Positions 32,960-39,718 of a stretch of DNA of 39,718 nt are shown here, piece after piece (position 1 is the first letter of the stretch; each line of letters opens with the position of its first letter). The translations under genes and the position numbers were made by a program. Below the pieces are notes generated by a model. The model saw only the letters and a list, made by a program, of their open reading frames with translations, had not been told where the DNA came from and searched no databases. Origin of the DNA: Anaerolineae bacterium (lineage in GTDB: Bacteria; Chloroflexota; Anaerolineae; Aggregatilineales; Phototrophicaceae); NCBI GenBank assembly GCA_021296065.1, contig JAGWBD010000009.1, positions 1 through 39,718 on the forward strand, read 5' to 3'.

Positions 32960-34960
32960 CTAACCCTGCGGCTTCAGATACTTCAGGAACCAGTCCTGAA
33001 TGCGATGGATGCGCTCAATGCGGTTACCCGGCCGGCCGCCGCGCGAAAGGCCGTGGTCCTCGCCCTCGAAGATGACCATCTCCACCGTCTTGCCGTACCA
33101 GCGCAGGGCGGCAAAGAGCTGTTCCGCCTGCTCCAGGTCGGTGCGATGGTCGGCGTCGCTGTGAATGATCAGCATCGGCGCGTTGAAGTCTTTGGCGTAG
33201 GCCACGGGCGACTGGCGCCAGACCTCCATCAGGTCTTCCCAGGGTTCCGCGCCGGTCTCGCCGCTGCTGCACTCCGGGCCAATGTCCGAGGTGCCGAACA
33301 TGCTGATGTTGTTGACGATCGAGCGCTGGGCGACGGTCGCGGCGAAGCGCTCCGAATGGCCGGCGATCCAGTTGGTCAGGTAACCGCCGCAACTGCCGCC
33401 GGTGGCGCCCATGCGCGCCCCGTCGATCCAGGGATGTTTGCGCAGCAGGTCGTCCACGCCCAGCATAATTTCTTCGTAGTCCGCGCCGCCCTGGTCACCC
33501 TCGGTGGCTTTCGTCCAGGCCTGGCCGTAACCGGCGGTGGTGCCGCGCTGGTTGAAGTAGGCCACGGCAAAGCCCGAATTGGCGAACACCTGAAACTCGT
33601 GATTGAAGTCCCAGCAAAACATGGAGCAGTGCAGGTAGAGAACAAGGGGGTAACTGCCCTCCGGGTCGTAGTCGAGCGGACGATTCAACCAGGCGTGCAC
33701 CGGTACGCCGTCCACGCCCTCGAACTCGTAGCTCTCCGGCGGCGACAAACGGACGTCGCGCAGCCAGGGGTTGAGGTCGGTCAGGCGCTGGCTGTCACCG
33801 TCGCGCCAGATGTACAGGTCGCCCGGGTTGGAGGGATCGGCCACGCCGTAGGCCGCCAGGTCGCCGCAGGCCGGGCTGTACTCGAAATGGGTGCATTCGC
33901 CACGCAGCAGCCGTTCGGAAACGCCCTGCGCGTCGATGCGCCACAGGTTGGCCGCACCGCGCTCGGTCAGCAGAAAGTAGATCCACCGGTCGCCCTGCGC
34001 CCATTTGACCGTCACGTTGGTCAGACTGACGCGCTGGTCGGCGACGCCGTAGTTGCCGACCTCCTCGTCGATGTCTTCGTCCAGCTTGACCGCCGTGCCG
34101 GCGGCCACGTCGGCGAGGTGCGGCTGCCAGAAGTTGCGGCGATTGGTCGGCGGCGGATGGTTGTGGCCGGCGAAGGCGATGTAGCGGTCGTCATTGCCCC
34201 ATGCCGGGCTAACGGCCGTGCCCTGCCAGTCCGGCAGCAGGGGCCGCGGCCCTGCCCCGCCCGGCCAGTCACAGAGGTAAATGTGTCCCTGGCCCTCGGG
34301 GATGTTCTGTTCGCGCGCCGTGCCGACGAAGGCCAGACGCGTGCCGTCCCCGCTCCATTTGGGCGTCTCGTAGTCGCACTCGCTGTGCGTCACCTGGTCG
34401 AGGTCGCCGGTGACGCTATCCAGCACAAACACCTGGGAATAGCGGTCATGCACCCAGCCGATGCCGTCCCGCTTGTAACGCAAACGCCGCACCACCTTGA
34501 TGTGCGGCTGCGGCATGGCCGGCAGGGGTCCGCGCTTTTCGTCCGGGTGACGCATCTCCGTCCAGCGCGTAGCCGCCAGATGAACGCCATCCGGCGACCA
34601 GTCGAGGCCGCTCAGGGGCTCGTCGCCCAGGGGGATGACGTGACGCCTGGCCTCCGCCACCTGCCAGATGCGCAGGGAACAGCCATCCGCCGTGCTGTGG
34701 CTCCAGGCCAGTTGCGCGCTGTCGCGGCTCCAGGCCAGCGCGGAGACGCGGCAGGCGCCGCTGGTCAGGCGCCGCGCGCTGCCTTCATCCAGGCGGCGCA
34801 GATAGAGGTGCGCGCGATAGCCGTCGGCCTCGCCGTCCGGTTCGCGCACGCTGTAGGCCACCATGCTGCCATCCGGCGCGAGGACGATCTCCTCCAGCCA
34901 GCGGAAGTTCATCAGGTCTTCGGGGATAAGGCCGCGACGTCGCTCTGCCGTGTTTTCCAT
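32960..34960 (-). CDS. S9 family prolyl oligopeptidase-type peptidase (copy B)
   Basis: A 666-residue paralogue of copy A with the same propeller and hydrolase domains; the shared N-terminal motif RRGLIPEDLMNFRWLEE marks both. The catalytic triad is S523 (GGSCGGYL), D604 (HSDADHRT) and H636 (GEDHGLS). It has an extra loop of about nine residues after TSDIGPE (SSGETGAEP) near the active site, where copy A is shorter, so the two likely differ in substrate choice. Start ATG 34960 follows GGGGG by 5 bases; an ATG four codons earlier (34972) is possible. Transcribed before copy A. Confidence 0.92.
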   Translation of the reverse strand: MENTAERRRGLIPEDLMNFRWLEEIVLAPDGSMVAYSVREPDGEADGYRAHLYLRRLDEGSARRLTSGACRVSALAWSRDSAQLAWSHSTADGCSLRIWQVAEARRHVIPLGDEPLSGLDWSPDGVHLAATRWTEMRHPDEKRGPLPAMPQPHIKVVRRLRYKRDGIGWVHDRYSQVFVLDSVTGDLDQVTHSECDYETPKWSGDGTRLAFVGTAREQNIPEGQGHIYLCDWPGGAGPRPLLPDWQGTAVSPAWGNDDRYIAFAGHNHPPPTNRRNFWQPHLADVAAGTAVKLDEDIDEEVGNYGVADQRVSLTNVTVKWAQGDRWIYFLLTERGAANLWRIDAQGVSERLLRGECTHFEYSPACGDLAAYGVADPSNPGDLYIWRDGDSQRLTDLNPWLRDVRLSPPESYEFEGVDGVPVHAWLNRPLDYDPEGSYPLVLYLHCSMFCWDFNHEFQVFANSGFAVAYFNQRGTTAGYGQAWTKATEGDQGGADYEEIMLGVDDLLRKHPWIDGARMGATGGSCGGYLTNWIAGHSERFAATVAQRSIVNNISMFGTSDIGPECSSGETGAEPWEDLMEVWRQSPVAYAKDFNAPMLIIHSDADHRTDLEQAEQLFAALRWYGKTVEMVIFEGEDHGLSRGGRPGNRIERIHRIQDWFLKYLKPQG

Positions 34961-34989
34961 GTCAACCCCCATGCCAAATTGTTCCGCGC

Positions 34990-35985
34990 TCAGGTCAGAG
35001 TGGTGACTGTCTCCTCAACTACGCCGAAGAAACAACACCAATGTCCTTCCAGCACCGAAGGACGTGAGCGCATGCCAAAGATCAGGCCATCCTGCGGCGC
35101 GTTCACCGTGGCGATGACATCGCCGTAGAGATCGTAAATCGTGCCGATCAGCGTCCCCGCAGGGACGAGGGTCTCGAAAGGCAGTTCCGCGTTGCCGACG
35201 TACATGCCGGTGGCCGGCGCCAGCAAGGGGATCTGGTAACCGGTGTGCCAGCGACCCTCGTAGCTGGCTTCACCATCGATCATGTCGTAGTGACGCAGGA
35301 CGTTGAGGTAGCCGTCCGCCAGGTCGTTGGCGATGCCGTGGAAGTCGGCGCCCAGCGTGCGGCAGTTGCCGCCCAGCTCGACGGTGATGCCGGCGCGACC
35401 GTCCGCCGCGACCTGCGAGGAGGGGTTGGCGCCGCCCGTGCCGCTGCGGAAGACCAGCGGCCAGCCGGACCCCATGGCCGCCGCCAGTTCCATGCTGGCG
35501 GGGTTGTCCGACGCGAAGATCATGTGCGCCAGGTAGGAGTGCTCGCCGCCGGAATGGATGTTAATCTGCAGGTCGCAGCAGTCCTTCATGGCCTGCCAGT
35601 GGGCCCAGGCGCTGCGCTCGGTCGGGTAGCCGTCAGGCTTGCCCGGATAGAGCCGGTTCATGTCATAGGCAAAGCCGTCCAGCGGATCGCCGCGGGTGCC
35701 GGCGGTGAAGGCCGGTACGTTCATCACGGGAACGGCGACAATCGTGCCGCGCAGTTGCTGCGCGTCGACCTGCTCCAGCGCGCGGAAAATGGAGAAGGGG
35801 CCTTCCGGCTCGTCACCATGCGTCGCCCCGTTGAGCCAGAGCACCGGGCCTTCGGCGGCGCCGCGCACCACAATCAGGGGTATCTCGCGTTCGCGCGGGA
35901 ACATGTCCGCATTGACGGGTATGCCGCCGCGGGCGGTTTCGCCCGGCATCACGCTCACGTTGCCAAATTTCATTGCCTGTGTCAC
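34990..35985 (-). CDS. Succinylglutamate desuccinylase/aspartoacylase family protein (copy 3)
   Basis: A 331-residue zinc deacylase, separated from copies 1 and 2 by the two peptidase genes and clearly more distant from them. Ligands H56 and E59 (THGDEPE), H144 (NIHSGGE) and catalytic E203 (TVELGGN) are intact, and the Asn-Arg substrate motif (YDMNRLYPG) is present, as in true AstE/AspA enzymes. The start is GTG 35985, 7 bases after AGGAG; the in-frame ATG four codons later would be too far away. It lies 27 bases after the dehydrogenase gene. Probably removes an acyl group from an N-acylamino acid or opens a similar amide. Confidence 0.9.
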   Translation of the reverse strand: MTQAMKFGNVSVMPGETARGGIPVNADMFPREREIPLIVVRGAAEGPVLWLNGATHGDEPEGPFSIFRALEQVDAQQLRGTIVAVPVMNVPAFTAGTRGDPLDGFAYDMNRLYPGKPDGYPTERSAWAHWQAMKDCCDLQINIHSGGEHSYLAHMIFASDNPASMELAAAMGSGWPLVFRSGTGGANPSSQVAADGRAGITVELGGNCRTLGADFHGIANDLADGYLNVLRHYDMIDGEASYEGRWHTGYQIPLLAPATGMYVGNAELPFETLVPAGTLIGTIYDLYGDVIATVNAPQDGLIFGMRSRPSVLEGHWCCFFGVVEETVTTLT

Positions 35986-36012
35986 AAGGCTGCTCCTGTT
36001 CGCATCCTGCTG

Positions 36013-37080
36013 CTAAAGCGGAAAGTCCACGTCCAGCATTTGCGCCAGTTCGCGCAATCCCTCGACGGTCTCACGCGCGACCGGTACGCCGTCGCGCCGG
36101 CGTTCTTCCATCCGTTTGAACTCAACCTCGCCAGGCAGCAGGATCGGCCGTTGCGGGTCGATCGCCGGCGCCCCCCTGACCTCGGCGACCAGCTCTTCAA
36201 GCCGCTGCTGAAACTCCGCCTCAGCCATGAAGGCCTGCGGGTCGATGGCGACCATGATGTGGCCGACGTCGTAGTTCTGCTCGTCCTGGAAGACGTTCAT
36301 GCCAAAGAGCGCGCCGGTCATCACCCCCGCCAGCACGTCGCTGACGAAACTGAGACCATAGCCCTTGTACTCGCCGATGGGCAGCACCGGGCCGTCCATG
36401 GCCGCGCCGGGGTCGGTCGTCTCGCGACCATCCGGCGTCAGGGCCCAGTTGGCGGGCATGGGCCGCCCTTCCTGCTGGTACCAGCGCATCATGCCCTTGC
36501 CGGACATCGTCAGCGCCATGTCCAGCACGATGGCGTGCGAGGCCGTGCGCGGGATGGCGAAGCCCCAGGGGTTGGTGCCCAGCACCGGCAGGGCCGAGCC
36601 CCAGGGTGCCATTTCGGCTTTGGCGTTGGTGAAGGCCCAGCCAACCAGCCCGGCCTTCGCCGCCTGCAGGGCATGATAGCCGGCGATGCCGAAGTGGTTG
36701 CTGTGGCGCACGCCGACGACGGCCACGCCGGTCTCGCGCGCCTTTTCGATTGCGCGCTGCATGGCGCGCTGCCCGGCCACGTAGCCGAAGCCGCTGGCCG
36801 CGTCCAGCAGGGCGAAGGAGGGCCCCTCGCGCAGCCATGTCATTTCCACGCCGGGCAGAATGCCGCCTTCGTGCACCCGCCGCCGGTAACGAAAGAACTT
36901 CTCCAGCCCCTGGCCCTGCCCCGGGTGCCACCACTGCGCCGCCGTCAGGACGCCGTCGCTGACGATGGCGGCCTCTTCTTCGGTCGCGCCCAGCGCCTGC
37001 AGAAAGTCCAGCGCAAAGCCCTGCAGCGTCTCCAGCGGGTAGTGATTGACCAGGTCCCGATCGCGAATCTCGTAGGCCAT
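36013..37080 (-). CDS. Ldh family (malate/L-sulfolactate dehydrogenase type) oxidoreductase, unusual active site
   Basis: A 355-residue protein of the Ldh_2 family, NAD(P)H-dependent enzymes that reduce 2-keto acids or cyclic imino acids (malate, sulfolactate, ureidoglycolate, diketogulonate, piperideine-2-carboxylate). Family marks: RHSNHFGIAGY (122-133 region), LGTNPWGFAIP, LDMALTMSGKG, LPIGEYKGYGLS. The conserved N-terminal SHG motif, whose His is the proposed acid/base (H44 in E. coli DlgD), reads G-Q-G here (Q57 in HPGQGQGLEKF); a His lies five residues earlier (H52). ATG 37080 begins two bases after the aminotransferase stop. Reaction not assignable; the missing His suggests a changed chemistry or substrate. 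Confidence 0.85.
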   Translation of the reverse strand: MAYEIRDRDLVNHYPLETLQGFALDFLQALGATEEEAAIVSDGVLTAAQWWHPGQGQGLEKFFRYRRRVHEGGILPGVEMTWLREGPSFALLDAASGFGYVAGQRAMQRAIEKARETGVAVVGVRHSNHFGIAGYHALQAAKAGLVGWAFTNAKAEMAPWGSALPVLGTNPWGFAIPRTASHAIVLDMALTMSGKGMMRWYQQEGRPMPANWALTPDGRETTDPGAAMDGPVLPIGEYKGYGLSFVSDVLAGVMTGALFGMNVFQDEQNYDVGHIMVAIDPQAFMAEAEFQQRLEELVAEVRGAPAIDPQRPILLPGEVEFKRMEERRRDGVPVARETVEGLRELAQMLDVDFPL

Positions 37081-37082
37081 GC

Positions 37083-38258
37083 TCAGCTGGCCGATCCGTT
37101 GCCGAGTTCCGCCCGGATGCCTTCCATGGCGATCTTCATGCGTTCCAGACCTTCGCGCAGTTTGTCCTCCGGCTGCAGGAAGGTCATGCGAATGTACTGC
37201 TTGCGCGCCTCGGAGAAGGCCGAACCGGGATAGACCAGCACGTGTTGCTCGGTCAGGACGCGCTGGGCGAACTGCATGCTGTCCATGCCGGTGAAGCCGA
37301 TGTCGGCGAAGATAAACTGGCCGCCCTCGGGCACGCCGTACTCAATGCCCATCTCGTCCAGCGCCTGCAGCACGGCGCGACGACGCCGGACGTAGGTATC
37401 CGCCATCATCTGCACGGGCTCCTGCGGCCCGGTCAGGGCGGCGATGCCGGCGTATTGCGAAATGATGGAGGTGGCGCCGGTGATGGCCGCCTTGAGTTCA
37501 CGCAGTCTTTCCATTAATGGCGCCGGACCGGTCACCCAGCCGACGCGCCAGCCGGTCATGGAATACGCCTTGGAGAGCGCATTCAGCGTCAGGGTGCGTT
37601 CGCGCGCGCCCGGCATGGCCGCGGCGCTGGTGTGCACGACGTCGTCGTAGACGAAGAGGTCGTAAATCTCGTCGGAGATGATGAAGAGGTCATGGTCACA
37701 GGCGATTTGCACCAGGTCCCGCATGTCCTGCGGCGAGATGACGCTGGCGGCCGGGTTGTTGGGCGAGACCAGCAAGAGCGCCTTTGTCCGTTCGTTCACG
37801 TTGCGGCGCACGTCGGCGGGGTCGGCGCGGAAGTTCTGCTGCGGAAAGGTATCGACCTCGATTTGACGTCCGCCGGCGAAGCGGGTGGAATCCAGATAGG
37901 TATTGTAGTTCGGTTCCGGCACGATCATTTCGTCGCCCGGGCCGATGAGGGTCAGCACCATCAGGAACAACGCTTCCTGGCCGCCGTTGGTCACCACGAT
38001 TTCGCTGGCGGGGTCGTAGGCCACGCCGTTGACGCGTTCCACGCGCGCAGCGATCGCCTCGCGCAGTTCCGGCAATCCCTCCGGCGGGGAGCTGTCGCTG
38101 TGGTTCTGCACCATGGCCTCTTTCGCGGCGGCGATGATGTGTTCGGGTGTGTCAAAGTCCGGATCGCCGCGCCCCATAATGACGGCGTCGTCATAACTGG
38201 CCGCCTCGGCCATCATGGAGTAGAGCAAATTCGTACCGCTTTTCTTGCGTTCGGGCAT
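37083..38258 (-). CDS. Class I/II pyridoxal phosphate-dependent aminotransferase
   Basis: A 391-residue fold-type I aminotransferase, close to aspartate/aromatic aminotransferases of the Ib type. The PLP lysine K230 (NALSKAYSMTGWRVGW), N168 (SPNNPAA), D196 and Y199 (ISDEIYD), R238 and the substrate-carboxylate Arg in YIRMTF are all present. It moves an amino group between an amino acid and a keto acid. ATG 38258 follows GAGGAG by about 9 bases, 17 bases after the stop of the related but lysine-free gene upstream. Cytoplasmic homodimer in the family; a heterodimer with its neighbour is an open question. Confidence 0.93.
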   Translation of the reverse strand: MPERKKSGTNLLYSMMAEAASYDDAVIMGRGDPDFDTPEHIIAAAKEAMVQNHSDSSPPEGLPELREAIAARVERVNGVAYDPASEIVVTNGGQEALFLMVLTLIGPGDEMIVPEPNYNTYLDSTRFAGGRQIEVDTFPQQNFRADPADVRRNVNERTKALLLVSPNNPAASVISPQDMRDLVQIACDHDLFIISDEIYDLFVYDDVVHTSAAAMPGARERTLTLNALSKAYSMTGWRVGWVTGPAPLMERLRELKAAITGATSIISQYAGIAALTGPQEPVQMMADTYVRRRRAVLQALDEMGIEYGVPEGGQFIFADIGFTGMDSMQFAQRVLTEQHVLVYPGSAFSEARKQYIRMTFLQPEDKLREGLERMKIAMEGIRAELGNGSAS

Positions 38259-38275
38259 GGCGCTTTACTCCTCGC

Positions 38276-39373
38276 TCAGGCGTCGGCCAGCAGGTCAAGG
38301 GCGGCCTGGGCCGCATCGCAAACCGTCAGGCGCAGCAGGTCCGGCGCGCCGAAATCGCTGCCGTCTGCGACCTGATAGCTCGCTTCGGCCAGGCGCGTCA
38401 GTCCCTGCGCCTTCTGCGAAGCGGACAGGCGCAGCGCCAGCACACTGGCCGCCCCGCCCGCCAGCGCGTCAAGGCCGGCGGCACGGGCGCGATCCTGCAG
38501 ACTGCTGCGCAGGGCCTGCATGTGCTCCAGACGCGGGGGCTGCTCCTCCGTGTAGAGGTTGCCCGCCTCCAGCGCGCCAAACTGCGCGGGCGTGGCGGTG
38601 CAGATGGCCATGATTTGCTTCTGCGATTGTATCGGCGGCAACCAGTCTTCCGGCACGGCGATGTAGCCCGCCAGCCAGCTGGCGATGCCGGCGCCGGGGA
38701 AGGCCTCGCCGATCAGCGCGACGCGCTCCGTCGGCGCCGCGACCGCTCCCGCCACCCAGGGCGCCAGGCCCCGGTCGATGATTGCGCTGGCGTCATGGTC
38801 GGCGAGCAAGGTGGCAATGGCTGCCATTTCGTCCGCGTCCAGCGTCGCGCCGGTGAGACGCGAGGGTGATTCCATATAAAGAAGGCGACTGCCGCCTTCC
38901 AGCGCTGCGCGAATGGCCTGCAGGCGGGGCAGACGACGCTCCGCATCCACGGCCAGCGAGACCGTTTCACGCGGGCGGGTGCCCAGTGCCTTGCGCACGC
39001 CGGGGTGCAGCACTTGCGGCAGGGCCGTTGCCCCGTCGCCGGCGTCGATGAGTTGCAGGGTGAGAAAACGCGATTCCTGCATGCCGGCGGTGACCAGCAG
39101 ATTGGCCGCGTCCCAGCCCGCGCCGGTGGCTTCGCTCAGGTGCTGCGCCAAAGCGGCGCGCAGTTCATCGATGCCCGGCACCGGTTCGTAATGGGTGTGC
39201 CCGGCGTCGAGCGCCGCGCCGGTGGCCTCGATGATGCGCTCGTCGAGGGGACCGACGACGGCATCGGCGGCCAGGTCCAGCGCGTTGCGCGCGGCGGCAG
39301 AGATGACGGCGGCGTTCAGGTCCTCGTTGGCGCGATGCCGCTGCAGCAGGGCAGCGACGGAGTCTGATGGCAT
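38276..39373 (-). CDS. Aminotransferase-fold protein without the PLP lysine
   Basis: A 365-residue relative of the class I/II aminotransferases and the first gene of the large cluster. The fold is recognisable (EPVPGIDELRAALAQHL, NLLVTAGMQESRF, LLRLTVC at the end with the carboxylate-type Arg). Yet aligned with the next gene, the Schiff-base Lys is E223 (LIGEAFPGAG), the PLP-contacting Asn is R172 (ESPSRLTG), Tyr is L203 and the phosphate-binding Arg is Leu; only the Asp (D200, IIDRG) remains. It should not catalyse normal transamination. No frameshift is seen. ATG 39373 follows GAGG by about 10 bases; the frame extends 27 codons upstream into the leader, which I reject because it would cross the palindrome. 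Confidence 0.78.
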   Translation of the reverse strand: MPSDSVAALLQRHRANEDLNAAVISAAARNALDLAADAVVGPLDERIIEATGAALDAGHTHYEPVPGIDELRAALAQHLSEATGAGWDAANLLVTAGMQESRFLTLQLIDAGDGATALPQVLHPGVRKALGTRPRETVSLAVDAERRLPRLQAIRAALEGGSRLLYMESPSRLTGATLDADEMAAIATLLADHDASAIIDRGLAPWVAGAVAAPTERVALIGEAFPGAGIASWLAGYIAVPEDWLPPIQSQKQIMAICTATPAQFGALEAGNLYTEEQPPRLEHMQALRSSLQDRARAAGLDALAGGAASVLALRLSASQKAQGLTRLAEASYQVADGSDFGAPDLLRLTVCDAAQAALDLLADA

Positions 39374-39425
39374 GGACAGGGTCCTCACTTCATGCCGGAA
39401 ACCGGTACAAAAAACTGCGCGTAAC

Positions 39426-39442
39426 TGTCGATTGTCGACAAT
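39426..39442. promoter_or_regulatory. Candidate operator: palindrome ATTGTCGACAAT with tandem TGTCGA
   Basis: A perfect 12-bp palindrome (39431-39442) lies just downstream of the cluster promoter, about 60 bases before the first gene. It overlaps two tandem copies of TGTCGA (39426-39431 and 39433-39438). Palindromes of the type TTGTC-GACAA are typical for GntR/FCD regulators, while the tandem motif resembles one in the promoter of the divergent XRE gene. Confidence 0.5.
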
Positions 39443-39456
39443 AACGGCAGGCATGA

Positions 39457-39485
39457 ATCCTAGCGAGTACGCAGCGATGTGTCAA
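39457..39485 (-). promoter_or_regulatory. Promoter of the 22-gene minus-strand cluster
   Basis: On the minus strand a perfect -35 TTGACA (complement of 39480-39485) and a -10 TAGGAT (complement of 39457-39462, four of six) are spaced by 17 bases. Transcription would start near 39450 and give a leader of about 77 bases containing the palindrome at 39431-39442. Confidence 0.6.
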
Positions 39486-39498
39486 AAAGTGGTGGCCG

Positions 39499-39527
39499 CT
39501 GACAAACCTCAAGTTGAACTGTAGAAT
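39499..39527 (+). promoter_or_regulatory. Promoter of the XRE regulator gene
   Basis: CTGACA (39499-39504, five of six to -35) and TAGAAT (39522-39527, five of six to -10) are spaced by 17 bases. The start would be near 39534, about 32 bases before the ATG. Its -35 lies only 13 bases from the -35 of the opposite promoter, a face-off arrangement typical for a regulator and its target. Confidence 0.6.
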
Positions 39528-39535
39528 TGTAGAGT
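39520..39535. repeat. Tandem 8-bp repeat TGTAGAAT/TGTAGAGT over the XRE promoter
   Basis: Two adjacent 8-mers, identical in seven positions, cover the -10 box and start point of the regulator gene. They resemble the tandem TGTCGA copies in the leader of the divergent cluster, so both may be bound by the same protein. Confidence 0.45.
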
Positions 39536-39565
39536 CTTCTCGTATGGCATGGTGGAGGTGTGAAG

Positions 39566-39718
39566 ATGATCGGTGCACGCATCCGTCAGGCACGATTGCT
39601 TGCGGGGATGTCGCAGCAAGACGTTGCAGATGCTCTTGGACGCGCGGGAATTCCTTCACAGAAATCTACCATTTCAGGATTCGAGGTGGGCAAGATTCAA
39701 CCAGAAGCCTCTGTGTTG
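39566..39718 (+). CDS. XRE-family helix-turn-helix regulator, C-terminus beyond the right edge
   Basis: The first 51 residues of a DNA-binding protein. The sequence IRQARLLAGMSQQDVADALG, then STISGFEVGK, is the helix-turn-helix of the Cro/C1 (XRE, HTH_3) family, with the usual S-Q-x-x-V-A core and the recognition helix before the E-x-G-K turn. ATG 39566 lies 7 bases after GGAGG. It is divergent from the 22-gene cluster and shares a 190-base regulatory region with it, so it is a strong candidate for its regulator, and for autoregulation through the repeat over its own promoter. Whether a sensory or peptidase domain (as in XRE-ImmA proteins) follows cannot be seen. Confidence 0.85.
   Translation, partial: MIGARIRQARLLAGMSQQDVADALGRAGIPSQKSTISGFEVGKIQPEASVL

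Noticed and set aside
32912-35128. Plus-strand frame of over 700 codons opposite the S9 peptidase genes
   Set aside because: The minus strand encodes a complete peptidase with catalytic triad; the plus frame has only low-complexity Arg/Ala/Val-rich sequence and spans a gene boundary.
39374-39454. Upstream extension of the PLP-lysine-free aminotransferase-fold gene
   Set aside because: It would cover the leader palindrome and lie at or before the expected transcription start; ATG 39373 has a ribosome binding site.
1-39718. tRNA, rRNA, CRISPR or transposase genes
   Set aside because: No cloverleaf, repeat-spacer pattern, terminal inverted repeat or transposase motif was found on reading both strands, though a covariance-model search was not possible.

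Overview
The window is GC-rich bacterial DNA, densely coded and without RNA genes, insertion sequences or CRISPR arrays that I could see. The gene content suggests a Chloroflexota-type organism (Anaerolineae/Caldilinea-like). It has a membrane-anchored LysM-M23 peptidase, a stand-alone DUF2304 membrane protein, a PhyH dioxygenase, and many paralogues of enolase-superfamily, MmgE/PrpD and amidohydrolase-type enzymes. That assignment is inference from gene content only.

Left part (1-10.8 kb): mostly housekeeping genes in short operons. A low-GC partial gene of unknown function runs off the left edge. It is followed by a multi-pass membrane protein and prfA (release factor 1) on the minus strand. 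A PhyH dioxygenase and a DUF2304 protein (plus) converge on a rhomboid protease (minus). A FmdB-type zinc ribbon (plus) converges on a threonine-synthase-like gene, which overlaps an APH-type kinase gene by 4 bp. A four-gene plus-strand operon then carries moaA, map, a SAM methyltransferase and an alpha/beta hydrolase, behind a recognisable sigma70-like promoter.

Right part (10.8-39.4 kb): 22 consecutive minus-strand genes, no gap above about 135 bp, probably read from one strong promoter near 39485-39457. In order of transcription they are: an aminotransferase-fold protein without its PLP lysine, a normal class I/II aminotransferase, a Ldh-family dehydrogenase, an AstE/AspA-type deacylase, two prolyl-oligopeptidase-type peptidases, two more AstE/AspA-type proteins, an M24 peptidase-fold protein, two peptide-type substrate-binding proteins, DppB and DppC permeases, a DegT-type aminotransferase, five tandem MmgE/PrpD enzymes, a mandelate racemase/muconate cycloisomerase-type enzyme, an RraA-type aldolase and an M23 peptidase. 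The order fits import of a peptide-like or N-acyl compound, hydrolysis and deacylation, then racemisation, dehydration and aldol cleavage of the acids released. This pathway is inference; no single substrate can be read from the sequence.

Two features stand out. First, the cluster grew by tandem duplication (PrpD x5, and SBP, S9, AstE/AspA and aminotransferase each as neighbouring pairs). Second, several members have lost or replaced the residues that define catalysis in their family while staying full length. The five PrpD copies alternate between a class with and a class without an active-site Lys-Asp pair. At the right edge a divergent XRE-type regulator gene starts. Its promoter lies back to back with the cluster promoter, and both carry short tandem repeats of a similar TGT(C/A)GA motif, so it is a good candidate for the cluster's regulator.
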